Source: Nitrospinota bacterium (GTDB lineage: Bacteria; Nitrospinota_A; UBA7883; JADGGD01). From it: DNA of 7,970 nucleotides. Under the pieces are notes generated by a model, which ran no database searches, had not been told where the DNA came from, and saw only the letters and a list, made by a program, of their open reading frames with translations. Shown here piece after piece: positions 1 to 6,087 of the stretch. The position numbers and the translations under genes were made by a program. Each line of letters starts with the position of its first letter. Position 1 is the first letter of the stretch. Location of the stretch: contig JADGCD010000090.1 of assembly GCA_015229165.1 (NCBI GenBank), forward strand, positions 1 through 7,970, in the 5' to 3' direction.

Positions 1-1
1 T

Positions 2-193
2 GGAGCCCTTCTCCCCCCCCCGATAGATTTCACTCGTCACCGGGCGGCGCATCCGGGAGGCGAAGAGGGTGTCCGAATAGCCGGCGGCGGTCTCCCAATC
101 GACGAGCGCCTTGTCCCACCAGGCGGGATCGCCGGTCATGGGGAAGCGGCCGACGAGGGCGTTCTTCATGGCGGGGCGGGCTTCCGGGGGGGG
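2..193 (-). other. Out-of-frame continuation of the GT39-like gene, running off the left edge
   Basis: If one base is removed from the homopolymer at 186-193, the reading frame passes through 61 further codons without a stop to position 2. It gives balanced protein-like sequence such as PAMKNALVGRFPMTGDPAWW and later ETAAGYSDTLFASRM. The frame used by the unbroken reading gives only Arg/Pro/Gly-rich sequence over the same bases and stops at 30. The real C-terminus therefore lies outside the window. The upstream part (about residues 775-813, including DAGQPENALAEYGL) and this part read like a helical, possibly TPR-like, tail; that domain idea is weak. Confidence 0.65.
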
Positions 194-2630
194 CGATCAG
201 GATCGCGGCGAAGGCGGCCTGCAGGTCGGTGTCGAGGCCATATTCGGCCAGCGCGTTCTCCGGCTGACCGGCATCGACAAACAGGTCGCCCATTTCCCTA
301 TGGGTCGTGGCGACGCTCCAGCAGGCGGCCCCCTCCCCGCCGACGGCGACTTCGATGTAGTTGTGGTAGTAGAGAGGGGTCCGGCGGGGGTTGGCGAACT
401 CTTTCATGAACCACTGGTCCCGGACCAGCGTCTCCCGGAAGGGGACCCCCCCCACGGTTCCGTAGACTTCGTTGACCTCCGGCGCGCAGTTGCGCCCCCA
501 CAGAAAGAGCCGCTCCAGCCCGTCTGGGGCGAGAATCAGCCGGGTCATCTGGATCGTCTTCTGCCGCTCGTCCCGGAGGGCGTGCTGCTCCGGGGTCAGG
601 ATCACCTGCGAGAACCGGGTCTTTTTCCATGCCACGCCGGGGCTCTGGAAGTCCCGCCGGGTCTCGACGAATTCGCGTCGGTCGGGAAAGATCACCTCGT
701 CAGCGTCGGCGACCGGGAAATGCCCCATGGGGAAGAAGCGGGGCGCGGGGACGTTCTTGAGCCAGTAGGCGGCCTCATAGTCGCGCCAGTAGGTGTGAGG
801 CTGCGGGGCGCCGCTGGAGATGGTGACCAGGGTGTTCCCGGGGGTCTGCCCCTTGCCGGGCGCCTCGTCGGCGAAATGGAAATCGCTCTTCACCCGCCAG
901 AAGGGGAGCCGGTCCTGATGGCGGAAATAGAACTCCTTGGAGCCGACCTCCTTGCGGAAGGCCACCGGCTCGATGAAGTTGTTCAGGATGAACTCCTGCT
1001 CCATCCGGACCAGCGGCTTGGTCCCCCAGAGGGAGTTGTCCTGCACGGCCCAGTAGACGAGGAACAGCGCCAGCGCCGCCATGCTTCCCCACCGGAGACG
1101 GGGGGGGCGGACCATTCGCAGCAGATCCCACAACCCCATGGAGGCCGCAAGGCAGAGGAGGGGCTGCACATGGAGAAACTGGTAGGAGGCGGCGTTCGGC
1201 TTGACCCCCTTCCCCACCAGAAAGACAACCAGGGGCGCCAGCCAGATGAAAATATGCCGTTTGCGGAACCGCCATCCGGCCCAGACCAGCCCCGCCAGCG
1301 CCACCGGCAACGGCAGGGGAAGGAAAATCCCCTCGAACATCCAGACGTGACGCCAGAAGCCGTCATAGAGCGCCTGCAGATGGACCATGAAACCGGGGTT
1401 GTGCTCCTCGAGGGGGATGATGCCGTTGGGGGTGGCCACCCACCGGGCCAGCTTGTACATCCGCTCCATCTGCGTCACCGGATCGCCCCAGAGGGAGGGG
1501 GTGGCGGCGTAGAGGGCCACGGCGAAGGCGGCCACCGAAGCGAGCAACAGGGGGGAGCGTCGGAGCAGGTCGAGCGGCCCGTTGCGTAGCTGGAGCCAGA
1601 TCGCCCCCACCACGAGGAACGAGAGGAGCGCGTTGTACTTGCACGCGAAGGCGATCGCCAGCGTGACCCCGGCGGCGACGTACCAGCGGAGCCGCTCGTC
1701 GGTCAGGTTCCGGGCGGCCAGCCAAACGGCGAGAATCGCAAAGAAGGACATCGGCAGGTCGTTGCCGACATACTTGGCCATCTGGGTGGGGACGAAGGTG
1801 GTGGCCAGCAGGAACGCCGCCAGCAGCCCCGCCTCCCGCTGGCCGACCCGACGGGCGATGTCGTAGACCAGCCCGATAACCCCCAGCCCGTAAAGGACGT
1901 TCAGCAGCCGGGCGGTCAGAATCACCTGCTGACGGTCGCTCAGGGCCGACGGGACCGGAATGTTGACAGCCTCCGCCAGCCCAAACCAGAGCCGGGCGGC
2001 CCACTCGACGAAATGCATGCCGAAATAGGGATAGCCGCTGAAGATCCGGTAGACGCCGTCGATATACAGGGTGGCGACGTCGATGTGGGTCGGGGAGTCG
2101 CGGTGGTCGAGGTACCAGGCGATCCCGGTCCCCGCGTTCCAGTAGCGCAACCACGCGGCGAGCAGGAACGTGACCAGCAACAGGAGTCCCACGCCGAGCC
2201 GTGCGGCCTGCTCCCGGTCGATCCCGGCCAGACGGCGGCTCACATACGGCGGCAGGAGCCACGCCGCCAGCAGCAGGGCCAGAACGGTCACAAGGGGTTG
2301 CCCCGCTCCGGCGGTGCGGATGACCAGCGGAATGTCCCACACAAAGGGGCCGAACCCGGCGTACCAGAGAATCATCGGAAGCTGGAGCCACGCGACGATC
2401 TCGAAGAAGAGCCCCCCCTTCGACCAGGGCGCCGGGGCGTAACGCAACCCGACCGCCAGCAGAGTGGCGACGACAAAGAGGACAAGGGTGTTGCGCAGGT
2501 CGTCGAGCCGGATGACGAAAGAAAGGTCGAGGAGATACTCCCCGACGACCAGATACCAGAGGAGCGAGAGGCCGTACAAAAGCGCCCCCCCCAGCAGGAG
2601 GCGTCGCAACAAGGGGCTGTTATGCGTCAT
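30..2630 (-). CDS. GT39/PMT-like polytopic membrane glycosyltransferase, frameshifted near the 3' end
   Basis: Probable GT-C glycosyltransferase moving a sugar from a polyprenyl-phosphate donor on the outer face of the inner membrane; acceptor unknown. I see about 14-15 hydrophobic segments between residues 10 and 530, then a soluble C-terminal part from about 535. The PMT_2-like core seems to start at segment 5 (about 146-162). It is followed by an acidic loop with D175, D178 and D184, and by NDLPMSFF at 290-297, which resembles the D-x-P...FF block of PMT_2 proteins. Residues 1-140 add about four extra membrane segments. Start ATG is 18 nt after the sqdB-like stop; no clear Shine-Dalgarno, so translational coupling is likely. 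From residue 816 the frame turns into Arg/Pro-rich nonsense after a C8 run, while another frame continues sensibly to the window edge; the stop at 30 is therefore suspect. Family call fairly sure; substrate unknown. Confidence 0.8.
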   Translation of the reverse strand: MTHNSPLLRRLLLGGALLYGLSLLWYLVVGEYLLDLSFVIRLDDLRNTLVLFVVATLLAVGLRYAPAPWSKGGLFFEIVAWLQLPMILWYAGFGPFVWDIPLVIRTAGAGQPLVTVLALLLAAWLLPPYVSRRLAGIDREQAARLGVGLLLLVTFLLAAWLRYWNAGTGIAWYLDHRDSPTHIDVATLYIDGVYRIFSGYPYFGMHFVEWAARLWFGLAEAVNIPVPSALSDRQQVILTARLLNVLYGLGVIGLVYDIARRVGQREAGLLAAFLLATTFVPTQMAKYVGNDLPMSFFAILAVWLAARNLTDERLRWYVAAGVTLAIAFACKYNALLSFLVVGAIWLQLRNGPLDLLRRSPLLLASVAAFAVALYAATPSLWGDPVTQMERMYKLARWVATPNGIIPLEEHNPGFMVHLQALYDGFWRHVWMFEGIFLPLPLPVALAGLVWAGWRFRKRHIFIWLAPLVVFLVGKGVKPNAASYQFLHVQPLLCLAASMGLWDLLRMVRPPRLRWGSMAALALFLVYWAVQDNSLWGTKPLVRMEQEFILNNFIEPVAFRKEVGSKEFYFRHQDRLPFWRVKSDFHFADEAPGKGQTPGNTLVTISSGAPQPHTYWRDYEAAYWLKNVPAPRFFPMGHFPVADADEVIFPDRREFVETRRDFQSPGVAWKKTRFSQVILTPEQHALRDERQKTIQMTRLILAPDGLERLFLWGRNCAPEVNEVYGTVGGVPFRETLVRDQWFMKEFANPRRTPLYYHNYIEVAVGGEGAACWSVATTHREMGDLFVDAGQPENALAEYGLDTDLQAAFAAILIAPPGSPPRHEERPRRPLPHDRRSRLVGQGARRLGDRRRLFGHPLRLPDAPPGDE
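186..193. repeat. G8 homopolymer at the frameshift point
   Basis: Eight G on the plus strand (C8 in the coding sense of the minus-strand glycosyltransferase gene). Seven would restore the frame. It could be a sequencing or assembly indel, a fixed mutation, or a slip-strand phase-variation tract; this window alone cannot tell these apart. Confidence 0.6.
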
Positions 2631-2648
2631 GGAGGGTCGAACGTCCGG

Positions 2649-3797
2649 TCAGGACCACTTGACCCGGGGCATCACTTTGGACGGGTCGATCCGGTCCTTG
2701 TAGCGCAACACGTTTTCCAGCATCCCGGCCACGACGTCATCAGTCATCGGGTGGGGTTTGAGCCCCAGCTCGATGAGGCCGGAGCATTTGGCGTTGTAGT
2801 AGTGCTCCTCCATCTCCTTGCGGGGATTCTCGATCGACTTCACGGCGACGTTCAATCCCATCCGGTCGCCGACGGTTTTCACCTTCTCGGCGATCTGGTT
2901 GACGGTGAACTGCTCCACGATCTGGTTGAGGATGCGAAGCTCCCCCTTCTTGACCGGGCTCGTCATGGCCAACTCCACGCACTGGAGGGTGTCAAGCAGG
3001 TTCAGGTAGCCCCGCGTCTGCCCCCCCTTGCCGTAGACGGTCAGCGGAATCCCGGCCACCGCCTGCGTCACGAAGCGGTTGACCACCGTGCCGAAGATGT
3101 CGTCGTAATGAAAGTTCGGAACGAGCCGCTCGTCCATGTCGGCTTCCGGGGTGGAAAGGCCGTAGACCGGCCCCTGCATCAGGTCGGTGACCCGGATGCC
3201 GTAGGTACGGACATAGAACCAGAGCAGATCGGTGTCCAGCACCTTGGTGGTGTGGTAGAGCGACCCGGCCTGCCGGGGGTAGAGGAACTTCTGGCTGCGG
3301 CCGTTGTGGGTGACGTCGAGCCACCCCTCTTCGATGTCGATGTTGGGGGTGCCGTATTCCCCCATGGTCCCCAGCTTGACGATGTGGCAGTCGGGCGCCT
3401 GTTCGATGACGGCGAAGATGACGTTGAAGGTGACGTTGAGGTTGTTGTTCAGCGTCAGGCGGGCCTCGTCGAACCCTTTCATCGAGTAGGGGGCCGACGG
3501 CTGTTCGGCGTAGTGGACGACGCACTCCGGCTTTGTCCGGGCGAAGAGGGCCGACAACACCCGGTAGTCGGCGGCGTCGCCGATGACGACGTCGATTTTC
3601 TTCCCAGTGGCGGCTTCGAAAATCTTCGCCCGGTCGATCAGGTTCGGGTTGGGGGTCAGCGCCTCGGAGCAGGTCTCCTGCGCGATGTTGCGCCGCAGGT
3701 AGTTGTCCATGACGGTGACGTCGTGCCCCTTTGCGGCCATCGACATGGCGGTGGGCCAGCCCAGATACCCGTCGCCCCCCAGTATCAGAACGCGCAT
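2649..3797 (-). CDS. sqdB: UDP-sulfoquinovose synthase (SQD1/SqdB family)
   Basis: Extended short-chain dehydrogenase that in the known family makes UDP-sulfoquinovose from UDP-glucose and a sulfite-level sulfur donor, using bound NAD+; cytosolic. The NAD motif GGDGYLG is at 7-13. The family-typical block KLGTMGEYGTPNIDIEEG is at 141-158, THNGR at 163-167, YPRQAGSLYHTTK at 173-185, VYGKGGQTRGYL at 254-265, and EEHYYNAK at 330-337. The expected catalytic residues are T144, Y181 and K185, with the same 37- and 4-residue spacing as plant SQD1. Length 382 is normal for the family, and the C-terminal MPRVKW also fits. Start ATG lies 1 nt past the stop of the upstream dehydratase (TAAGATG), so the two are probably translationally coupled. 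In photosynthetic bacteria and plastids this enzyme feeds sulfolipid; here its neighbours are polysaccharide-sugar genes and no sulfolipid synthase is in view. Archaeal Agl3, used for N-glycans, is the closest functional analogy. Confidence 0.9.
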   Translation of the reverse strand: MRVLILGGDGYLGWPTAMSMAAKGHDVTVMDNYLRRNIAQETCSEALTPNPNLIDRAKIFEAATGKKIDVVIGDAADYRVLSALFARTKPECVVHYAEQPSAPYSMKGFDEARLTLNNNLNVTFNVIFAVIEQAPDCHIVKLGTMGEYGTPNIDIEEGWLDVTHNGRSQKFLYPRQAGSLYHTTKVLDTDLLWFYVRTYGIRVTDLMQGPVYGLSTPEADMDERLVPNFHYDDIFGTVVNRFVTQAVAGIPLTVYGKGGQTRGYLNLLDTLQCVELAMTSPVKKGELRILNQIVEQFTVNQIAEKVKTVGDRMGLNVAVKSIENPRKEMEEHYYNAKCSGLIELGLKPHPMTDDVVAGMLENVLRYKDRIDPSKVMPRVKWS

Positions 3798-3798
3798 C

Positions 3799-4890
3799 TT
3801 ACTCCCCCGTTTCCAGCAGCCGGTTGGCGATGAGATAGTCTTTCAGGGCGGCCTTGGTCATGGCCGCTTCGTTGGACGAATTGTAGGCGTTGGTCACCCC
3901 CGGCGCCCCGTGGGGCTCGGGGTAGGTGTAGTCGATGTTCTCGTAGACCGACTTGAAGGCCGGCAACACCGAGAAATAACGGTCGAGCTCGATGGTGCGG
4001 CGGGTCTCCTCGTCGTTCATCAGCTCTTCGTACAGCTTCTCCCCGGCCTTGGGGCCGATGATCTCGATGGGGACGTTCCCGTTCGGCGCCAGCGTCTCCA
4101 CCATCACTTCGGCCAGATCGCGGATTTTCACCACCGGCATCTTGGTGACGAAGACCTCTCCCCCCCGCGCCAGAAAGACCGAGTCGATGACGAGCCGGAC
4201 CGCTTCCCCCAAGGTCATGATGAAGCGGGTCATCTCCGGGTGGGTCAGCGTCACCGGCTTGCCCGCCTCGATCTGCTTGCGGAACAGCGGAATCACCGAC
4301 CCCCGGGAGCCGAGGACGTTGCCGAACCGGGTGGAGGCGAACAGCGGCCCCCCCTTGCGACTGAGCGAATGGGCGGCGGTCATGAGCCGCTCCCCCATCA
4401 GCTTGCTGGTTCCCATGACGTTGGTCGGGTTCACCGCCTTGTCGGACGAGGTGAAGAGGACCCGCCCCACCCGGTTTTTCTGGGCTGCGTCGATGACGTT
4501 CTGGACGCCGAGGATGTTGGTCTGGATGGCGTCGCGGGGCGACTGCTCGCAAAGGATGACGTGTTTGAGGGCGGCGGAGTGGAGGACCACGTCGATCCCG
4601 TCCATCTTGCGCATCAGCTTTTCCGGGTCGCGGATGTCCCCCAGATAGAGCCGGACCGAGGGGTTCCCCCGGAAGGTCTCGGTCAGGAAGAAGATCTCCG
4701 ACTCGTTGTTGTCGATGCCGATGATCTCGTCGAGACCGAGGGTGGATAGCTGCATCAGCAGCTCCTTGCCCACGGTGCCGCAGACGCCGGTGATAAGGGC
4801 CCGCTTCCCCCGCCAGGAGTCGGCGGCCCGATGCTGTTGGTTCACTGGTTCAACCTGAAAAGCCGGATGTTTTGGGATTAAACCGGTCAA
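3799..4890 (-). CDS. Soluble WbpM/CapD-type UDP-N-acetylhexosamine 4,6-dehydratase (Polysacc_synt_2 family)
   Basis: Likely converts UDP-GlcNAc (or a related UDP-HexNAc) to the 4-keto-6-deoxy sugar, an entry step to QuiNAc, FucNAc or bacillosamine-type sugars; cytosolic. NAD motif TGVCGTVG at 34-41. The family block TSSDKAVNPTNVMGTSK at 147-163 has Met159 where a normal SDR has the catalytic Tyr, with K163 four residues later. This SMK arrangement is known from WbpM; FlaA1/PseB enzymes keep Tyr. STRFGNVLGSRGSVIPLF (186-203) and the conserved GPKAGEKLYEEL (279-290) also match. It lacks the membrane domain of full WbpM/CapD (363 aa here). Start is uncertain: TTG at 4890 follows an in-frame stop and has no good ribosome site; GTG at 4845 would give 348 aa and still precede the NAD-binding fold. 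It follows gmd by 27 nt. Exact sugar substrate is not settled by sequence. Confidence 0.85.
   Translation of the reverse strand: MTGLIPKHPAFQVEPVNQQHRAADSWRGKRALITGVCGTVGKELLMQLSTLGLDEIIGIDNNESEIFFLTETFRGNPSVRLYLGDIRDPEKLMRKMDGIDVVLHSAALKHVILCEQSPRDAIQTNILGVQNVIDAAQKNRVGRVLFTSSDKAVNPTNVMGTSKLMGERLMTAAHSLSRKGGPLFASTRFGNVLGSRGSVIPLFRKQIEAGKPVTLTHPEMTRFIMTLGEAVRLVIDSVFLARGGEVFVTKMPVVKIRDLAEVMVETLAPNGNVPIEIIGPKAGEKLYEELMNDEETRRTIELDRYFSVLPAFKSVYENIDYTYPEPHGAPGVTNAYNSSNEAAMTKAALKDYLIANRLLETGE
3802..3808 (-). promoter_or_regulatory. Ribosome binding site of the sqdB-like gene
   Basis: Coding-sense GGGGGAG lies four bases before the ATG at 3797 and inside the last codons of the preceding dehydratase. 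It supports this ATG as the start and supports coupled translation of the two genes. Confidence 0.5.
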
Positions 4891-4894
4891 TCAT
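4850..4894 (-). other. Possible 14-codon leader ORF before the WbpM-like gene
   Basis: ATG at 4894 opens a short frame (MIDRFNPKTSGFSG) that stops at 4850, four bases before the alternative GTG start at 4845. A GGGGG stretch lies eight bases before its ATG. It overlaps the TTG-start version of the dehydratase in another frame. It may be a coupling leader or simply chance; there is no conservation evidence. Confidence 0.2.
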
Positions 4895-4917
4895 ACCATG
4901 AACCCCCGGCAAGAGAT

Positions 4918-5976
4918 TCAGTCGTGGAGACCGACTCCCTTTGCCCGCAGATCGCTTTTCACCATCCGCCGGACCAGCTCGTCAAAGCCGACGGTCGGCG
5001 TCCAGCCGAGTTCGCTCCGGGCGCGGGTGGCGTCCCCCACGAGGGTGTCGACCTCGGCGGGGCGAAAATGCCGGGGATCGACGTTCACCCGCAGGGCGCC
5101 GGTGGCCGGATCGACCCCCACCTCGTCCCTCCCCTTCCCCTGCCAGACCAGCCCGACCCCCGCTGCGGCGAAGGCGGCCTCCACGAACTGGCGGACGCTG
5201 CGTTGTTCCCCGGTGGCCAGGACATAGTCGGTCGGCTCGTCCCGCTGGAGCATCAGCCACATCCCCCGGACGTAGTCGAGGGCGTGGCCCCAGTCCCGTT
5301 TCGCGTCGAGATTCCCCAGCGACAGGACCACCGGCTCCCCGGCGGCGATCCGGGCCAGGGTCAGGGTGATCTTGCGGGTGACAAAGTTCTCCCCCCGCCG
5401 CTCCGACTCGTGGTTGAAGAGGATGCCGGAGCAGGCGAAGAGGCCATACGCCTCCCGGTAGTTGACGGTGATCCAGTGGGCGTAGAGCTTTGCGGCGCCG
5501 TAGGGGCTCTGCGGATTGAACGGGGTCGTCTCCCGCTGGGGGCTCTCGGCCACCTTGCCGAACATCTCCGACGTGCTGGCCTGATAGAACCGGATCGCCT
5601 TCCGGTCGGCCACGGAGCGGATCGCCTCCAGCAGCCGCAACGGGCCGACGGCGTCGGTCTGGGCCGTATGCTCCGGCGTCTCGAAGCTGACCGCCACATG
5701 GCTCTGGGCGGCCAGGTTGTATATTTCGTCGGGGAGGATCTTCGTGACCATCGCCGCGACGTTGGATGCGTCGGTGACGTCGCCGTAGTGGAGAAAGAGG
5801 CGTCCCGCGTTGGCCGGATCGTCCGTCAGCGGCTCGATCCGGGAGCGGTTGAAGAGGGAGGCCCGGCGAACCATGCCGTGAACCTCGTACCCCTTCTCCA
5901 GCAGCAGCTCCGCGAGGTAGGAGCCGTCCTGCCCGGTGATCCCGGTGATCAGCGCCCGCTTCGGCGTCGGTGGCAT
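4918..5976 (-). CDS. gmd: GDP-mannose 4,6-dehydratase
   Basis: Converts GDP-D-mannose to GDP-4-keto-6-deoxy-D-mannose with bound NADP+ in the cytosol, the branch point for GDP-L-fucose, GDP-D-rhamnose, colitose and perosamine. The start is classic for the family: ALITGITGQDGSYLAELLLEKGYEVHG, with G12, G15 and G18 forming the nucleotide motif, then RRASLFNRSRI at 37-47. The catalytic set is T135 and E137 in STSEMFG plus Y159 and K163 in SPYGAAKLYAHW, matching the spacing of E. coli Thr133/Glu135/Tyr157/Lys161. ILFNHESERRGENFVTRKIT (185-204) and LGNLDAKRDWGHALDYV (220-236) are further hallmarks. Length 352 is in the usual range. It appears to be the first gene of the minus-strand operon, because the next gene upstream is divergent. 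The ATG has only a weak GGCGGA eight bases upstream. No partner reductase, epimerase or aminotransferase is in the window, so the final sugar is unknown. Confidence 0.96.
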   Translation of the reverse strand: MPPTPKRALITGITGQDGSYLAELLLEKGYEVHGMVRRASLFNRSRIEPLTDDPANAGRLFLHYGDVTDASNVAAMVTKILPDEIYNLAAQSHVAVSFETPEHTAQTDAVGPLRLLEAIRSVADRKAIRFYQASTSEMFGKVAESPQRETTPFNPQSPYGAAKLYAHWITVNYREAYGLFACSGILFNHESERRGENFVTRKITLTLARIAAGEPVVLSLGNLDAKRDWGHALDYVRGMWLMLQRDEPTDYVLATGEQRSVRQFVEAAFAAAGVGLVWQGKGRDEVGVDPATGALRVNVDPRHFRPAEVDTLVGDATRARSELGWTPTVGFDELVRRMVKSDLRAKGVGLHD

Positions 5977-6014
5977 CTGGTTGGTCCGCCGGAGAATGGT
6001 TCGTGTTGACGGCT

Positions 6015-6023
6015 ACTCTACCA
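6015..6023 (-). promoter_or_regulatory. Candidate extended -10 for the gmd operon
   Basis: On the minus strand the bases read TGGTAGAGT, a TGn extension followed by a four-of-six -10 match, about 40 nt before the gmd ATG. There is no convincing -35 element. Low confidence. Confidence 0.2.
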
Positions 6024-6050
6024 TGATCGGCGCCCCCCGGAAGGATCGGC

Positions 6051-6056
6051 TACAAT
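6051..6056 (+). promoter_or_regulatory. Candidate -10 box for the plus-strand gene
   Basis: TACAAT is a five-of-six match to the sigma-70 -10 consensus and is placed so that the transcript would start about 25 nt before the ATG at 6088. No -35 box sits at normal spacing (TTGACG at 6006-6011 is much too far), so this is tentative. Confidence 0.25.
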
Positions 6057-6087
6057 CGTGGGTGGCCCCCGAACATCCCCCGAAAAC

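Larger units (their letters stand above)
5977..6087. promoter_or_regulatory. Divergent intergenic region between gmd and the plus-strand GT-C gene
   Basis: This 111-bp gap separates two divergent start codons and is the only place in the window where promoters for both transcription units would be expected. It holds a direct repeat of GATCGGC (6026-6032 and 6044-6050) and a near-repeat CCCCGAAC / CCCCGAAA (6067-6074 and 6078-6085). I see no strong stem-loop or recognisable operator. Confidence 0.5.

Noticed and set aside
111..1589. Long plus-strand frame of 492 codons opposite the GT39-like gene
   Set aside because: Composition is Gly/Pro/Glu/His-rich with no domain or membrane pattern; it is the antisense shadow of a high-GC gene whose minus-strand frame gives a clear membrane protein.
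2013..3833. Plus-strand frame of 606 codons opposite the GT39-like and sqdB-like genes
   Set aside because: It spans two real genes antisense, including their junction, and shows only Val/Asp/Gly/His-rich shadow composition. The minus strand gives the unmistakable SQD1 family protein.
3703..4749. Plus-strand frame of 348 codons opposite the WbpM-like gene
   Set aside because: Antisense shadow; no recognisable motif, whereas the opposite strand carries conserved SDR motifs.
4924..6009. Plus-strand frame of 361 codons opposite gmd
   Set aside because: Antisense shadow of gmd; His/Gly/Pro-rich with no fold signals.
6026..6050. GATCGGC direct repeats as the start of a CRISPR or iteron array
   Set aside because: Only two 7-base copies are present and nothing repeats beyond them.
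6006..6056. TTGACG (6006-6011) with TACAAT (6051-6056) as a complete sigma-70 promoter
   Set aside because: The spacing is 39 bases instead of about 17, so the two cannot act as one promoter.
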